This document shows positions 62,642-64,000 of a DNA stretch of 64,000 bases, piece after piece. Source of the DNA: Flagellimonas myxillae (GTDB lineage Bacteria; Bacteroidota; Bacteroidia; Flavobacteriales; Flavobacteriaceae); contig NZ_JAMFLY010000003.1 in the NCBI RefSeq assembly GCF_023502235.1, forward strand, positions 62,001 to 126,000. Direction: 5' to 3'. The translations under genes were made by a program, and so were the position numbers. The notes under the pieces are model-generated. The model was not told the DNA's origin. It saw only the letters and a program-made list of their open reading frames with translations, and searched no databases. Position 1 is the stretch's first letter. Each line of letters starts with the position of its first letter.

Positions 62642-64000
62642 ATGGCAAAACAAGAAGACGTTTTTAAGAAGGTAATCTCCCATGCCAAGGAGTATGGGTA
62701 TGTGTTCCAATCCAGTGAGATTTATGATGGCCTGAGTGCAGTGTATGACTACGCACAAAATGGGGTTGAGTTAAAAAAGAACATCCGGGAGTATTGGTGG
62801 CAAGCCATGGTGCAGCTCAATGATAACATTGTGGGTATCGATGCCGCTATTTTTATGCACCCCACTACCTGGAAAGCTTCTGGACACGTGGACGCCTTCA
62901 ACGATCCTCTAATCGACAATAAAGATTCCAAAAAGAGATATCGTGCCGATGTCCTAATAGAAGACCATGTCGCCAAAATAGAAGCGAAAATTGATAAGGA
63001 AGTGGCAAAGGCCGCCAAACGTTTTGGGGATAGCTTTGATAAAAAGCAATTTTTGGAAACCAACCAGCGCGTTCTGGACTATCAGACTAAGGCCGATGGC
63101 ATTCTAAAGCGTATGGGAAAATCCCTTGAAAATGAGGATTTGGCCGATGTGAAAGCCCTGATTGAAGAACTGGGAATAGCCTGTCCGTTGTCGGGCTCCA
63201 AAAACTGGACGGATGTAAAGCAATTCAATTTGATGTTCGGCACCAAATTGGGTGCCTCCGCGGATTCTGCCATGGACTTGTACCTAAGACCGGAAACTGC
63301 CCAGGGGATTTTTGTGAACTTTCTTAATGTTCAGAAAACGGGACGGATGAAGATTCCTTTTGGAATAGCCCAAACCGGAAAGGCATTTAGAAACGAAATC
63401 GTGGCGCGCCAATTCATCTTTCGTATGCGGGAGTTTGAACAGATGGAAATGCAGTATTTTATTAAGCCTGGTACCCAACAGGAGTGGTATGAAAAATGGA
63501 AGGAAAAACGTATGAAGTGGCACCTTTCCTTGGGTATGGGCGAGGACAATTACCGTTTCCACGATCATGAAAAATTGGCCCACTATGCCGATGCCGCTGC
63601 GGATATCGAATTTAAATTCCCATTTGGTTTTAAGGAATTGGAGGGGATCCATTCCCGTACCGATTTTGATTTGAGCCAGCACGAGGAATATTCCGGGAAA
63701 AAACTCCAATATTTCGATCCAGAGGAAAACAAGAGCTATGTACCCTACGTTTTGGAAACTTCCATTGGATTGGACCGAATGTTCTTGGCCGTTTTCTCCA
63801 ACTCCCTCAAAGAGGAGGAGCTGGAAAATGGAACTACCAGAACCGTCCTAAAAATTCCAGCGGTTTTGGCTCCAACAAAAGCGGCAGTACTACCGTTGTT
63901 AAAGCGTGATGGCTTGCCAGAAGTTGCCAACAAGTTAATCGATGAACTTAAATGGGATTTCAATGTGATCTATGACGAAAAAGATGCCGTGGGCCGTAGG
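62642..64000 (+). CDS. glyS: Glycyl-tRNA synthetase, 3'-truncated by window
   Basis: 453 codons present, open to the last base; full enzymes of this dimeric (alpha2) type have about 510. Class II synthetase: begins MAKQEDVFKKVISHAKEYGYV, motif 1 area HPTTWKASGHVDAFNDP, motif 2 near FRNEIVARQFIFRMREFEQMEM (split), motif 3 near ETSIGLDRMFL. Charges tRNA-Gly. The name glyQS would also fit. Confidence 0.96.
   Translation, partial: MAKQEDVFKKVISHAKEYGYVFQSSEIYDGLSAVYDYAQNGVELKKNIREYWWQAMVQLNDNIVGIDAAIFMHPTTWKASGHVDAFNDPLIDNKDSKKRYRADVLIEDHVAKIEAKIDKEVAKAAKRFGDSFDKKQFLETNQRVLDYQTKADGILKRMGKSLENEDLADVKALIEELGIACPLSGSKNWTDVKQFNLMFGTKLGASADSAMDLYLRPETAQGIFVNFLNVQKTGRMKIPFGIAQTGKAFRNEIVARQFIFRMREFEQMEMQYFIKPGTQQEWYEKWKEKRMKWHLSLGMGEDNYRFHDHEKLAHYADAAADIEFKFPFGFKELEGIHSRTDFDLSQHEEYSGKKLQYFDPEENKSYVPYVLETSIGLDRMFLAVFSNSLKEEELENGTTRTVLKIPAVLAPTKAAVLPLLKRDGLPEVANKLIDELKWDFNVIYDEKDAVGRR

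Overview
The window reads as a stretch of chromosome from a marine-type member of the Flavobacteriaceae (Bacteroidota). The evidence is the gene content: SprB/TonB-era outer-membrane receptors with carboxypeptidase-D-like N-terminal domains, flavobacterial lipoproteins, a long LspA, a Cys-type M23 peptidase and a zinc-less DksA-like protein. Several genes are also preceded by the Bacteroidota promoter element TAnnTTTG instead of an E. coli -10 box, and Shine-Dalgarno sequences are mostly absent. Muricauda/Allomuricauda or a close relative is my guess; the genus is inference.

Layout. 1-7.3 kb: end of glpD, an unknown membrane protein, an alanine/sodium symporter, a PDZ-alpha/beta-hydrolase divergent from a LytTR regulator, and gpsA, so both directions of glycerol-3-phosphate redox chemistry are present. 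7.4-15.4 kb: a lipoprotein, an AraC regulator divergent from a phytanoyl-CoA-type dioxygenase, a SulP transporter, then a run of small secreted or unknown proteins and a lipoprotein cytochrome c on the minus strand. 15.5-22.9 kb: YheT hydrolase plus bestrophin, nitronate monooxygenase, a thioesterase, a four-gene minus-strand cluster (Asp/Glu racemase, a small unknown protein, an ArsC-like protein, an EamA exporter), DinB and DUF3298 proteins. 23-29 kb: metB, gdhA, recO, a TonB receptor and a LEA-like lipoprotein. 29.4-37.4 kb: ileS, dksA-like, a secreted protein, lspA, formyl-THF cyclo-ligase, uvrC. 37.4-47.5 kb: patatin/BamA-type protein, a candidate small RNA, the DUF3108-tdo-M23-pgi operon and a second TonB receptor. 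47.6-53.5 kb is the accessory part. 53.5-64 kb: SYLF, DinB, katG-ankyrin-Nudix-nitrilase, an Ig-like lipoprotein, comF, a coiled-coil membrane protein and the start of glyS.

The most interesting region is 50.6-52.9 kb. Three minus-strand, AT-rich genes encode a soluble histidine kinase with an N-terminal four-Cys motif, a receiver protein that appears to lack the conserved receiver lysine, and a short RadC/JAB protein. They sit exactly between two gene remnants: the C-terminal end of an endonuclease/exonuclease/phosphatase protein on the left and the C-terminal end of a lamin-tail-domain protein on the right. The nonamer TTTAATGGA, reading outward, borders both remnants. This looks like a small inserted cassette carrying an undescribed two-component-like system.

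Other signals worth following are a candidate ~100-nt sRNA at 39.8 kb that shares a 17-nt motif with a terminator-linked element at 8.4 kb, a 28-residue membrane peptide at 35.2 kb, and several palindromes or direct repeats placed next to divergent regulators. No rRNA, tRNA, CRISPR array or insertion sequence with a recognisable transposase was seen. No searches were run; family names rest on recognised motifs.
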